Source: a bacterium
Lineage (GTDB): Bacteria > Myxococcota_A > Polyangia > Nannocystales > Nannocystaceae
Direction: 5' to 3'
DNA: 64,000 bases
Assembly (NCBI GenBank): GCA_024742475.1
Contig: JANSYI010000038.1
Coordinates: 16,072 to 80,071, forward strand
Part shown: positions 26,607 to 34,211 of the stretch, in pieces
Layout: each line of letters opens with the position of its first letter
Position numbering within the stretch: position 1 is the first letter of the stretch
The notes under the pieces: generated by a model
Told to the model about the DNA's origin: nothing
Seen by the model: only the letters and a program-made list of their open reading frames with translations
The model's database searches: none
Position numbers and translations under genes: made by a program

Positions 26607-26798
26607 TCAGGGGGTGGTGCGGCTGGGGGTGCTGGGGTTGGCGCGCTGGGGTGTCGGGGCGACGGGGACCGGCCGTGGCGGCGCCGCCGTCCAGCCGCCG
26701 ATCGGGACGCGCGAGGGCTTCTTGGAGGTACGTTTGGTTCGTCGCGACAGGAGGATCCCGGCGACGACGCCGACGACGATGAGAGGACCGGCCTTCAC
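26607..26798 (-). CDS. Operon gene 13: tiny anchor protein
   Basis: 63 residues. MKAGPLIVVGVVAGILLSRR is a single membrane helix, followed by a basic stretch (TKRTSKKPSR) and a Pro-rich tail. The ATG at 26798 overlaps the stop of gene 12. It repeats the operon's helix-then-basic design in its smallest form. The function is unknown. Confidence 0.7.
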   Translation of the reverse strand: MKAGPLIVVGVVAGILLSRRTKRTSKKPSRVPIGGWTAAPPRPVPVAPTPQRANPSTPSRTTP

Positions 26799-27529
26799 GA
26801 CGAGGACTCCTCATCCGTCTCGGGCTCCTTGGGCAGGGTCATCGCCAGCGACACCGCGATCCGCTCCTTGGAGAGCGTCTGCATGGGCTCGTCCTTCGCA
26901 GGCTCGTCCTTCGCGGGCTCGTCCTTCGCAGGCCCATCCTTCGCAGGCCCATCCTTCGCAGGTTTGTCTTTCTCGGGCTCGTCCTTCGCAGGACCGTCAT
27001 CCGGCGGCAATGCGTCTGGCGGTGGCCCGTCGGGGGCGGGCATCGGCTGCAGCGTGGGCAGCGAGTCCTGAAGAAACCGCGGCGGGGGACCGAGGGTGAT
27101 CTGGATGAGGTGTGGCCCGGGGCGAGAGCCGTTGGCCCGGGTGTCGAGGACGAGCGCGTGCTCGGGGGGAATCGGGATGCTCAGGCCCTCGGTGAGGACG
27201 CCGGTGTTCGTCTCGATGCTCCCCAGGTCGACGAGGGGAATCGTTGGCGCCGAGTCCGGGGTGACCTCGACGAGCTCGGGGCCGGCGAGGCCCACGAAGG
27301 CACCGGGCGCATGCGTCCCGCAAGCGCTGACGAGCGTGAGGTGCTCGACCCAGTGCTCCGAGCCCGGCGCGAGTGTGCCCAGATGCAGGCGACCCAGCGG
27401 CATACCGGCGGGCACCCAGACTTCTTTGAGGCCCAATTCGGCGTTCCAGGCGGAGGTGGCCTCGGGATGCAGCGGCGAGGCGCCATCGAGGGGTCCGTCG
27501 TGCTCGACGTAGATCCGGATCGTGGTCAT
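26795..27529 (-). CDS. Operon gene 12: beta-rich protein with acidic/Lys repeat tail, paralogue of gene 11
   Basis: 244 residues. The first ~165 residues align by eye with gene 11: TIRIYVEHDGPLDGASPLHP at the start, IPIPPEHALVLDTRANG and GPHLIQITLGPP near the end. The fold appears beta-sandwich-like. The tail contains a D-E-P-A-K pentapeptide repeat encoded by a 15-bp DNA repeat. The start overlaps the stop of gene 11. The pair probably arose by tandem duplication. A coat, spike or fibre role is inferred from the beta-rich composition and position. Confidence 0.72.
   Translation of the reverse strand: MTTIRIYVEHDGPLDGASPLHPEATSAWNAELGLKEVWVPAGMPLGRLHLGTLAPGSEHWVEHLTLVSACGTHAPGAFVGLAGPELVEVTPDSAPTIPLVDLGSIETNTGVLTEGLSIPIPPEHALVLDTRANGSRPGPHLIQITLGPPPRFLQDSLPTLQPMPAPDGPPPDALPPDDGPAKDEPEKDKPAKDGPAKDGPAKDEPAKDEPAKDEPMQTLSKERIAVSLAMTLPKEPETDEESSS
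26889..26996 (-). repeat. 15-bp coding tandem repeat (KDEPA units)
   Basis: About seven copies of a 15-bp unit (plus-strand TCCTTCGCAGGCTCG and variants) inside gene 12 encode K-D-(E/G)-P-A repeats, giving a flexible charged tail that may vary in length. Confidence 0.8.
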
Positions 27530-28014
27530 CGCAGCACCTCGCCCACTTCGCTGGGGAGCCGTGCCGGCTCGAAGGTGAGCTGCACGAGGTGTGGGCCGGG
27601 CGCCTCTCCATCGGCGTGGGTGTCGAAGACGAAGCTGTGGCCCGGGGGCGCGGGGATCGCTGGCATGCGGGGCACGAGGCCCTCGGCGAACACGCCAAGG
27701 TCCGCGAGGAGTCGGTCGTGGGCAGGGTTGCCGAATCCCGGTGGGCGCAGGGCGACGCGGCAGCCGGGGGCGTGCATGGGGCCGCCGCGGCTCAGCACGG
27801 TGAGGCTGCGCAGCATGTTGCTGGCCGTGGGACCACCCATGCGGCGCAAGACGCCGGGGTCGAGCAGGCCGAAGCGAGCGCCCGGCGGCAGGACCAAGAC
27901 GGCCAGGCCGAGTTTGGGGTCCTCACGAAGCGTGTGCAGGGTGCTCGGTGGCAGCGGGGTGGCGCCGTCGAGCGGCTCGGTGCCTTGGTGGACGATGCGG
28001 AGCGTCGTGGCCAT
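27526..28014 (-). CDS. Operon gene 11: beta-rich protein, paralogue of gene 12
   Basis: 162 residues starting TLRIVHQGTEPLDGATPLPP, with a second shared block IPAPPGHSFVFDTHADGE and GPHLVQLTFEP near the C-terminus. It lacks the repeat tail of gene 12. No membrane segment is seen. The two paralogues may form hetero-oligomers. It is probably a structural protein of the operon's product. The family is not recognised. Confidence 0.72.
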   Translation of the reverse strand: MATTLRIVHQGTEPLDGATPLPPSTLHTLREDPKLGLAVLVLPPGARFGLLDPGVLRRMGGPTASNMLRSLTVLSRGGPMHAPGCRVALRPPGFGNPAHDRLLADLGVFAEGLVPRMPAIPAPPGHSFVFDTHADGEAPGPHLVQLTFEPARLPSEVGEVLR

Positions 28015-28029
28015 GGGAGTCCTTTCGGG

Positions 28030-29037
28030 TCAGGCCGCCGCGGTGGCGGGGGTCTCGGGAAGGGGGTCGACGAAGAGGTCGGGAAATCGCCACGGGGCGG
28101 TGATGAAGCGTCCGGCCAGCGGCACCTCGGGCTCACCCGAGCCAAGCAGCGGCGGCGCGTCGCTCAGACGCGTGCGGCCTTCGGTTGCCAAGAGGGCGTG
28201 CAGGACGTGGGTGAATCCGGGGTAGCCGGCGGTCTTGACCGGGAGCTGGTCGATGTTGGGAGCGACCCCAAAGGAGCGAAGCGCCGCGGCGCTTCGGCGG
28301 AAGCGCTCTTGGTTCCTGGTCTTGCCCTCGGAGACCGCCTCGGGCCGGGCCCAGCGCGGCAGGGCCCAGCCGGCTCGAACGTCGCCCCACGTGCGGGCTC
28401 CGTAGTTGCGGGCGATCCTCGCGGCGAGGTCGACGGCGTAGGCGACCGCAAAGGGCGGGTCGAAGACTCGCGCCGGGTCGTGGGTGTGGGCACGCTTGTC
28501 GGCGGTGGCCAGCGCGGTGGCGGGCATGATCTGAAACCAGCCGCCGCTGTAGGCCCAGCGAGCAGCGCCGGCGGCTTGCGGGGTGCAGGTCGAGGGGCGC
28601 CAGGGGTTTTGGGCGTAGCGGCGGGCGAAGTTTTGGTCGCGGCAGAACAGCGAGAAGGCCGGCTTGGCGTCGGTGGCCGTGTTCATGGCCGAGGACCGAC
28701 CACCGCTTTCGGTGCGGGCCGCCGCAAGCAGAAACGAGTAGAGGTTGTGCATCCCGGTTTCGCGCTCGGCGACCGCGGCCAAGGTGCGCATGCGATCCCA
28801 GTCCTTCGGGGCGCGCGGGGGCGGGAAGACGTAGGCGCCGAACTCGACGTCGCCATCGGGCACCGGCGGGCGTGGTCGGGACGAGGGCGAGTCGCCGCCG
28901 TGGTGGCCGTGGTCGGTGTCCGGCGGCATCGGACGAGTGCCGCGAGGCGCTGACGGCCGGCGGCCCCGGCTCGACAGCGCCACGAGGCCGACCGCGGCCG
29001 CGCCCAGCATCCAAAGCTCGGGGCCCTGGGTGCTCAT
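28030..29037 (-). CDS. Operon gene 10: membrane-anchored lytic transglycosylase-like protein
   Basis: 335 residues. An N-terminal membrane helix (LWMLGAAAVGLVALSSRGRR) and a Pro/His linker are followed by an SLT-like core. The catalytic Glu is expected in LLAAARTESGGRSS, and the second signature is SGGWFQIMPATALATA. Such enzymes cleave peptidoglycan, as in virion-associated lysins or in secretion systems that cross the wall. A long C-terminal region (FGVAPNIDQLPVKTAGYPGF) is unique. It is the clearest enzymatic clue in the operon: the system must cross the cell wall. Confidence 0.72.
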   Translation of the reverse strand: MSTQGPELWMLGAAAVGLVALSSRGRRPSAPRGTRPMPPDTDHGHHGGDSPSSRPRPPVPDGDVEFGAYVFPPPRAPKDWDRMRTLAAVAERETGMHNLYSFLLAAARTESGGRSSAMNTATDAKPAFSLFCRDQNFARRYAQNPWRPSTCTPQAAGAARWAYSGGWFQIMPATALATADKRAHTHDPARVFDPPFAVAYAVDLAARIARNYGARTWGDVRAGWALPRWARPEAVSEGKTRNQERFRRSAAALRSFGVAPNIDQLPVKTAGYPGFTHVLHALLATEGRTRLSDAPPLLGSGEPEVPLAGRFITAPWRFPDLFVDPLPETPATAAA

Positions 29038-29387
29038 GTGCCGACGATCCTTTGCAGGGTTCGGAACAAGACGGTGGGCGTGCTGACCTGCAGGCGCTCG
29101 AGGTAGGCCTCGAGGCTCTCGTCACGGCTGGGCCGCAGCACTTCGAGGGCCGCGGTGCGCAGGTGCTCGGCCGCGGCCTGGGTCCAGCGGCCGCCGCCGG
29201 GCGCCGTGGTCCCGTCCGCCTTCACGGCGGCCTGCGGCTCCGAGGGGCTGCGAAAGGCGGCCAGGACGTGGCGGCCGAGCGCCTGGGCGCCGGCGTAGTC
29301 GTGGGCGAGCGCGACCGTGACGTGGCGTCCCGAGGGCAGGTGCAACAGGACGCCGCCGGGCGCGTCTTCGATGCCGAAGAGCTTCAC
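29034..29387 (-). CDS. Operon gene 9: small protein, function unknown
   Basis: 117 residues, coupled to both neighbours by 4-bp overlaps. The N-terminal part is beta-rich (MKLFGIEDAPGGVLLHLPSG, RHVTVALAHDYAGAQALG) and the C-terminal part helical (EHLRTAALEVLRPSRDESLE, YLERLQVSTPTVLFRTLQRI). No signal or membrane segment is seen. No family is recognised. Confidence 0.65.
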   Translation of the reverse strand: MKLFGIEDAPGGVLLHLPSGRHVTVALAHDYAGAQALGRHVLAAFRSPSEPQAAVKADGTTAPGGGRWTQAAAEHLRTAALEVLRPSRDESLEAYLERLQVSTPTVLFRTLQRIVGT

Positions 29388-30178
29388 GCCACCTCTCCGG
29401 GCGGCACGAAGACGACCGCTTCATTTGCGTAGAGGTTGAAGTGGGCGGCGAGGTCGGAGGCCCAAAGCCGGGACTCGACGCTCTGCAAGAAGGCATCGAC
29501 GGCGGCGTAGTTCTGGGCGTACCAGTCCGAGTAGGCCAAGAACGCCGCGTAGCCCTCGTTCGTGCTGGCGTCCCACTCGCCGCCGGGGACGTCGAGGATC
29601 GGCCCCAAGAAGTACGTCCAGTTGAGGATGCAGCCCGGCTCGAGGTTGCACTCGGGGGCGTCGGGCGGACACGAGGCGTCGGTCGCCGTCAGCAGCAGCG
29701 CCCGCATCACGATCCACGGATGGTTGAAGGTGTCGCCGTCGTACTCGACGAGGCGAACGCAAGCCGGATAGAAGACCTCGTCGTACCAGCGCGCGCCTTC
29801 GAGAACCTCTTGGCAGTCGTAGGTGATCGCCAGGGCAAAGGGGCCGATGTCGTCGAGCGTCGTGCCCTCGGGGACGGGGATCGGGGCCGGGTCGTCGGGG
29901 CGGACGTTCTGGCCGCCGCCACCACCGGAGCCGCCCCCGCTGCCTCCGCCGCCTTGGTCCGGCGGGTCGATGTCGGGCAGGTCGAAGGGGTCGAACGGGC
30001 CGTTGGGGATGGTGCCCCCGTCCGAGCCTCCGCCGCCGCCCCCCGGTACGCGTCCAGATCCGCCGGAGCCGCCTCCCGAGCCCCCGCCGCCGGGGGTGGT
30101 CTTCGAGGTCTTCTTGTCACTGCGGGTGACGAGGTAGATGCCCAGGGCGAGGCCGCCGCCGATCAGAAGTGGGTCCAT
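29384..30178 (-). CDS. Operon gene 8: membrane-anchored protein with Gly/Ser stalk
   Basis: 264 residues. The anchor MDPLLIGGGLALGIYLVTRS is followed by DKKTSK, then a ~70-residue Gly/Ser linker. The C-terminal domain has five Cys (including SCPPDAPECNLEPGCI) and many aromatic residues. The Cys content suggests disulfides or a metal site. It shares the anchor-basic-linker design with other genes here. The function is unknown. Confidence 0.72.
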   Translation of the reverse strand: MDPLLIGGGLALGIYLVTRSDKKTSKTTPGGGGSGGGSGGSGRVPGGGGGGSDGGTIPNGPFDPFDLPDIDPPDQGGGGSGGGSGGGGGQNVRPDDPAPIPVPEGTTLDDIGPFALAITYDCQEVLEGARWYDEVFYPACVRLVEYDGDTFNHPWIVMRALLLTATDASCPPDAPECNLEPGCILNWTYFLGPILDVPGGEWDASTNEGYAAFLAYSDWYAQNYAAVDAFLQSVESRLWASDLAAHFNLYANEAVVFVPPGEVA

Positions 30179-30196
30179 GTCGTGGTCTCCGGGGGG

Positions 30197-30718
30197 TTAG
30201 AGGGGGAAGAGGAGCTCGTCGGGATTGCCCGAGATCTCGAAGCGCTCCAGCGCATCGAGGACCGCCTCGGTGATGTGGGCGTACAGGTTCAAGATCGACG
30301 CGTGCGGGTAGTGGTCGGGCATGCCGGGGACGTCGGCCTGCAGGGCGTCGAAGCGCAGAACGGCGCCGTCTTCGGCTGTGACCAGCGGCGCGGGGCAGCC
30401 GGGGTGCTCGCCTTCGAGGATCCGGTAGGCCATGGCGATCGGGTCGGCCTCGGTGGAGCGTCCCTGCATCTGTCCACGGACCCGCTCGCGGAGCAGCAGG
30501 GCGAAGCGGGGCTGCGCGACCTGGATGATCCACGCATCGCTCATGGTCCAGCTCTCGCAGTCCGAGGCGATGTCGAGGACGGGGCGCGCCGGGGGAGCAT
30601 CGGGCGTGGTGGGCGTCGTCTGGGTGCCGCGATTGCCCTTGCGCCGCTTCTTCTTTTGGGCGTGCTCGTACAGGACGTAGCCAGCACCGAGGGCGAGCAG
30701 GACGTGATGCGGTTTCAT
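30197..30718 (-). CDS. Operon gene 7: membrane-anchored protein
   Basis: 173 residues: MKPHHVLLALGAGYVLYEHA (anchor), QKKKRRKGNRG (basic), a Thr/Pro linker, then a helical domain (SDAWIIQVAQPRFALLLRER, ASILNLYAHITEAVLDALER). The ATG at 30718 overlaps the stop of gene 6. The layout matches gene 8 next to it, although the domains differ. No family is recognised. Confidence 0.72.
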   Translation of the reverse strand: MKPHHVLLALGAGYVLYEHAQKKKRRKGNRGTQTTPTTPDAPPARPVLDIASDCESWTMSDAWIIQVAQPRFALLLRERVRGQMQGRSTEADPIAMAYRILEGEHPGCPAPLVTAEDGAVLRFDALQADVPGMPDHYPHASILNLYAHITEAVLDALERFEISGNPDELLFPL

Positions 30719-31467
30719 GCGGACCTCCACAGGGCGTAGGCGCCCAGGCCGACACCGGCGCCGAGCAGCCAGGGAAAGGCGGCCTTGACCGCGGCCGCCG
30801 AGACGCCGAAGTACCCCCCGACGTTCTGGGCGATGTCGTCGGCAGCCCGGGCTGCCTCGAGGATGGCGCTGCGCACTTCGCCTTCGGCGAACTCGGCCGC
30901 CGAGAGGAAGAACGCGTGGGTGTGGGCGTAGATCGCTCCCACCGGAGAGATCAGCGGGTTCTTCATGTCGAGCTCGGCCGCCTGGGCTTCGGCGATGCCG
31001 TTGACGGTCTGGACGGCGAGCAGAAGGTCGGGTCCTTGGCAGGGCGGCAAGAACGGGAGGCCCCATCGCGCGCGGCAGTCTTCGATCGACCACGTCAGCA
31101 CCGGGCCTTCGAGGGACTCCTCGAAGTCCTCCCAGGTCTCGGCGTCCCACTGCGCAGGCGGGTCCATCTCGGAGGGGACCCACCGGCCGTAGACCCCCCC
31201 ATAGCGCGCCCTGAGGCCGGCGAGGTCGCGGTCGAGCTGTCCCAGGCCGTGCTCGCCGAGCTCGAGGCGTCCGCGCTGGCTGATCGCGAGGTTGATCAGC
31301 TTGCGCAGGATGTCGAGCGTGGCCTGCATGGCGAGCACCCGAAGCTCGGGCGCGTCCAGTGCGACCGCCTCGTCCTTGGCGCGCAGCAGCATCGCCTTGG
31401 TGTCCCCGAAGAGGCGGACGTAGCCGGCCGCGGTCTTTGCCCGGGTGCGCTGGGCCGCGGTGTTCAT
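30715..31467 (-). CDS. Operon gene 6: helical protein with C-terminal membrane helix
   Basis: 250 residues. It is largely alpha-helical (KTAAGYVRLFGDTKAMLLRA, LDRDLAGLRARYGGVYGRW) and ends in a transmembrane helix with a short basic tail (FPWLLGAGVGLGAYALWRSA). The orientation is the reverse of the N-anchored neighbours. Its start overlaps gene 5 and its stop overlaps gene 7. It may be a membrane-proximal assembly protein. The family is not recognised. Confidence 0.7.
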   Translation of the reverse strand: MNTAAQRTRAKTAAGYVRLFGDTKAMLLRAKDEAVALDAPELRVLAMQATLDILRKLINLAISQRGRLELGEHGLGQLDRDLAGLRARYGGVYGRWVPSEMDPPAQWDAETWEDFEESLEGPVLTWSIEDCRARWGLPFLPPCQGPDLLLAVQTVNGIAEAQAAELDMKNPLISPVGAIYAHTHAFFLSAAEFAEGEVRSAILEAARAADDIAQNVGGYFGVSAAAVKAAFPWLLGAGVGLGAYALWRSA

Positions 31468-32753
31468 CCGGACCTCCGCAGCGACAGCCGTTCTCGCGGG
31501 TGGAACCAGAGGCGAGCCCGGTCTGCGGTGCCTTCGCCGACGAAGTCGAGTTCCCAGCCGTCACAGCCCCACACGCGTTGGTCGCTGCCGGTGGTGACGC
31601 CGAGGGTGAGCACCGCCGGCGGCGGCATCATGACCCAGTCGCCCGTCTCCCAGTAGTCACGCTTGACCTCGACCCGGCCCTCGCTGAGCGCCAGCTCGTC
31701 CAAAGGGGGCAGCCACAAGAAGGCATGCTTGCCGCCCTTGGGGAGCTTGCGGTTGTTGTCGCGGACTCGCCGGTCGGGGATGTCACCGTTGGCGAGCCGC
31801 TGCGCGACGTGGTCGTGTACGGGGTAGAGCGAAATCGAGTCCCCACTGGGCGTCTGATAGAAGCCGGTCTCGCCCGGGATGCTCGGCGCTCCGTAGAGCA
31901 GATGGTTCCAGGGGCAGCAGTTGATCACCTGTCGGTAGGCCCGCCAGTTCTCCGAGCGTTTCGCGAGCTGGTCGGCGGACTCGAGGTCGCCCAGCACCAG
32001 GTAGAAGGCGGTGGTCAGGGCCTTGCGTGCGATCGCCTTGAGGGTGACGCCGGAGTTCTCGCCACCGATCTGGTGAAACATGCCGGGCGTGGGGTAGTTG
32101 GCCGGATCGGTCCAGGGGTCCAGGTCGACCGGACCCGGAGGCGGATAGTCGGGCCACTGCCCGTCCCCATCGTCATCGTTTTCGGGCGGCGGCTCGGGGG
32201 GCTGAGGCTCGGGCGCGGGACCTCCATCGCTGTCCCAGGGCGCCCACTCGTCGGGCGGGTCTTCCCGCTCGATGCAGCCGAGGACCTCGTCGTACCGGTA
32301 GCCCGGGGGGCAGGTGCCCGGCGGTGGGGCGATCGTGTTGGCGGGGGTGCGGCCGGGCGGGTCGGGGTCGGGATCGGGCTCGTCGTCGTCGGCCTCGTCG
32401 TCGGCGAGCTGCGCGAGCACGAGGTTCACCCGGATCCGGATCCGGCCGAGGATGCACTGGGCGCGCGCGTCGCCCTGGGCTGGCGGCCAGTCTTGGGTGC
32501 CGCCCTCGGGGGTCGTGGCGTAGACGGTGCGCGCTGCGTGCAGGGCGAGGGCCTCGGCGTCCCGCTCACCGGCGTTCGTGCGGGCGACGATGGCCGCATC
32601 GACTTCGCGGGGCAGCCAGGGGTAGAGGCCGCAGCTGTCCGAGGGCAGGTCCGCAGCCGGGGTCTTGGAGGAGCCTGACTTCTTCTTGTCCCGTGAAAAC
32701 AGCCAGAAACCCCCTGCGATGAGGGCGAAGGGGATGAGTTTCTTGGCGCTCAT
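31464..32753 (-). CDS. Operon gene 5: membrane-anchored protein, LysM-like segment possible
   Basis: 429 residues: MSAKKLIPFALIAGGFWLFS (anchor), RDKKKSGSSK (basic), then a helical Cys-containing domain. An acidic Pro/Asp linker follows (residues ~125-205). A later domain reads TPGMFHQIGGENSGVTLKAI, ARKALTTAFYLVLG, WRAYRQVINCCPWNHLLYG and a beta-rich end. The GMFHQIGGENSGVTL...AIARKA pattern recalls LysM (peptidoglycan-binding) units, but the match is weak. The ATG overlaps the stop of gene 4. It may bind the cell wall. Confidence 0.7.
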   Translation of the reverse strand: MSAKKLIPFALIAGGFWLFSRDKKKSGSSKTPAADLPSDSCGLYPWLPREVDAAIVARTNAGERDAEALALHAARTVYATTPEGGTQDWPPAQGDARAQCILGRIRIRVNLVLAQLADDEADDDEPDPDPDPPGRTPANTIAPPPGTCPPGYRYDEVLGCIEREDPPDEWAPWDSDGGPAPEPQPPEPPPENDDDGDGQWPDYPPPGPVDLDPWTDPANYPTPGMFHQIGGENSGVTLKAIARKALTTAFYLVLGDLESADQLAKRSENWRAYRQVINCCPWNHLLYGAPSIPGETGFYQTPSGDSISLYPVHDHVAQRLANGDIPDRRVRDNNRKLPKGGKHAFLWLPPLDELALSEGRVEVKRDYWETGDWVMMPPPAVLTLGVTTGSDQRVWGCDGWELDFVGEGTADRARLWFHPRERLSLRRSG

Positions 32754-33343
32754 CCGTGGCCCCCCGTGCAGCTGCAGGCCGACCCGCTGCACTGGCCGGG
32801 GTGCTGCTGCAGCTCGGCGGCGGGGTCTTGGATGCCCTCGGCCGTGCGAACGACGGCGTGGAACTGGCCGGGGAGCGGCTCGCCGCCGTAGGTGCGCTGC
32901 TGGATGACGACGGTGGCGTCCTTGCCGGCCAGACGCAGCCGAGCGGCTCGCTCGCAGGCGAGGTCGAAGCAGGTGCCGCGCTTGTGGGTGTAGATCCCTC
33001 GGGCATCGAGGAGGGCTTGGCAGCTGTGGGCGGGGCCCGCGGTGGCGGCCCGCGTCGTGACGGCCCGCGTTGTGGAGGCTCGCTTGCGGCGGACGGAGCT
33101 GAAGCCCACCGGGGCCATGCGCCGCACGGGTTCGGGGGAGGCGGGCGCGGCCATGGTGGCGGTGCTCTCGCAGAGCACGGGCAGCGTGTAGCGGACCTCG
33201 CCGCATCCGAGGCAGCACGGCAGGCTGGGCGTGGCCTGCAGCTCGAGCATGTTGATCTTGACGAGGGCTTCGGCCAGCTCGGCGCAGGCCGGGCCGAAGA
33301 GCGTGTCGTCGTCGATCTCGAGGTTGAACTGCATCTGACGCAT
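32750..33343 (-). CDS. Operon gene 4: transglutaminase/papain-like fold protein, candidate protease
   Basis: 197 residues. After an N-terminal segment with a Cys pair (SLPCCLGCGEVRY) and a basic linker (FSSVRRKRASTTRAVTTRAA), the C-terminal half carries a Cys-His-Asp order typical of transglutaminase-like proteases: Cys in KRGTCFDLACERAARL, His in GQFHAVVRTAEG, Asp in IQDPAAEL. The end is Cys-rich (CSGSACSCTGG). It lies directly after the two coat-like genes, where a maturation protease might be expected. The catalytic role is inferred from this motif spacing only. Confidence 0.55.
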   Translation of the reverse strand: MRQMQFNLEIDDDTLFGPACAELAEALVKINMLELQATPSLPCCLGCGEVRYTLPVLCESTATMAAPASPEPVRRMAPVGFSSVRRKRASTTRAVTTRAATAGPAHSCQALLDARGIYTHKRGTCFDLACERAARLRLAGKDATVVIQQRTYGGEPLPGQFHAVVRTAEGIQDPAAELQQHPGQCSGSACSCTGGHG

Positions 33344-33354
33344 GGCGGGGGTCC

Positions 33355-34113
33355 TCAAAGCTCGAGCGTCCACACGAGGGTGAGTCGGCGATCGGCCTTG
33401 GAGGCCGCGCCGGTGGTCAGGTGGGTGGCGCTTTGCGGCAGCACGCCGTCGCCGGTGGTGTGCGGCCAGATGAAGGCCCAGTCGGCCAGCACTGGGCCGG
33501 CCTCGCCCAGCCGGAAGTGCAGCCGGTCGAAGGGGCCCTGCGGCGCGTAGGCCTGCAGGCGCTTGGCGAAACGAGGCAGTTGCAGGGCGACTTCTGCCGT
33601 GCCGGCGGGCACGACGAAGGTCTGGGTCAGCGTGTTGGGGTGCGCAGGGTCGGCCGCGAATCCCAGCGCTTGGCCGCTGAGCAGCGTGTCGAGGTAGATC
33701 CCTCCAGCGCCGAGGCGGCGAGCGTCGTTCTTGGTGGTCTCGCGGAGCAGCCCCGCAGGTCCGAGAACCTCGACCTCGAGCCCGCAGCCTTCGACGCACA
33801 GCCGAAAGCCAGTGCCGATGTCGAGCTCGACGAAGGTCCCCTGCCCTGCTCGCATCCACGAGACCCGTGCGTGCAGGCGCGAGCTTGGCAGCCCCTCGGC
33901 CACGATCGCATGGCGAGGCAGCGGCGCCGTGGCCTGTGCTTGCGCTCTCACAACCTCGAGAGCGCTCATGCTCACGGTCCACCCAGCGTGCTCGCTGTCG
34001 CGGGTGCTGAGCACCTTGATCGCGCTCTTGTTCGCGAGAGCATCGTCGCTCCACAGCGAGAACAGCTGGGGTGCGGTCTCGCGGAGGGCGGTGCGTGGGG
34101 CGGGGAGATCCAT
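33355..34113 (-). CDS. Operon gene 3: beta-rich candidate coat protein
   Basis: 252 residues from ATG 34113 (MDLPAPRTALRETAPQLFSL). The composition is strongly beta: VSWMRAGQGTFVELDIGTGF, TLTQTFVVPAGTAEVALQLP, FDRLHFRLGEAGPVLADW, ending ADRRLTLVWTLEL. No signal, membrane segment or catalytic motif is seen. It has a size and C-terminal strand typical of viral jelly-roll capsid proteins, but no sequence family is recognised. It is next to another beta-rich protein (gene 2), as are the two single-barrel coat proteins of some membrane-containing viruses. Confidence 0.65.
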   Translation of the reverse strand: MDLPAPRTALRETAPQLFSLWSDDALANKSAIKVLSTRDSEHAGWTVSMSALEVVRAQAQATAPLPRHAIVAEGLPSSRLHARVSWMRAGQGTFVELDIGTGFRLCVEGCGLEVEVLGPAGLLRETTKNDARRLGAGGIYLDTLLSGQALGFAADPAHPNTLTQTFVVPAGTAEVALQLPRFAKRLQAYAPQGPFDRLHFRLGEAGPVLADWAFIWPHTTGDGVLPQSATHLTTGAASKADRRLTLVWTLEL

Positions 34114-34211
34114 GAAGAGGCGGTCGTCGGGAGGTGCTTGGGTGGTGCCCGGTTCGAGAGAAGCGTGAGCGGGAGGGCGACCCCGGTTGCCGCCCTCCCC
34201 TGGCCCCGGTG

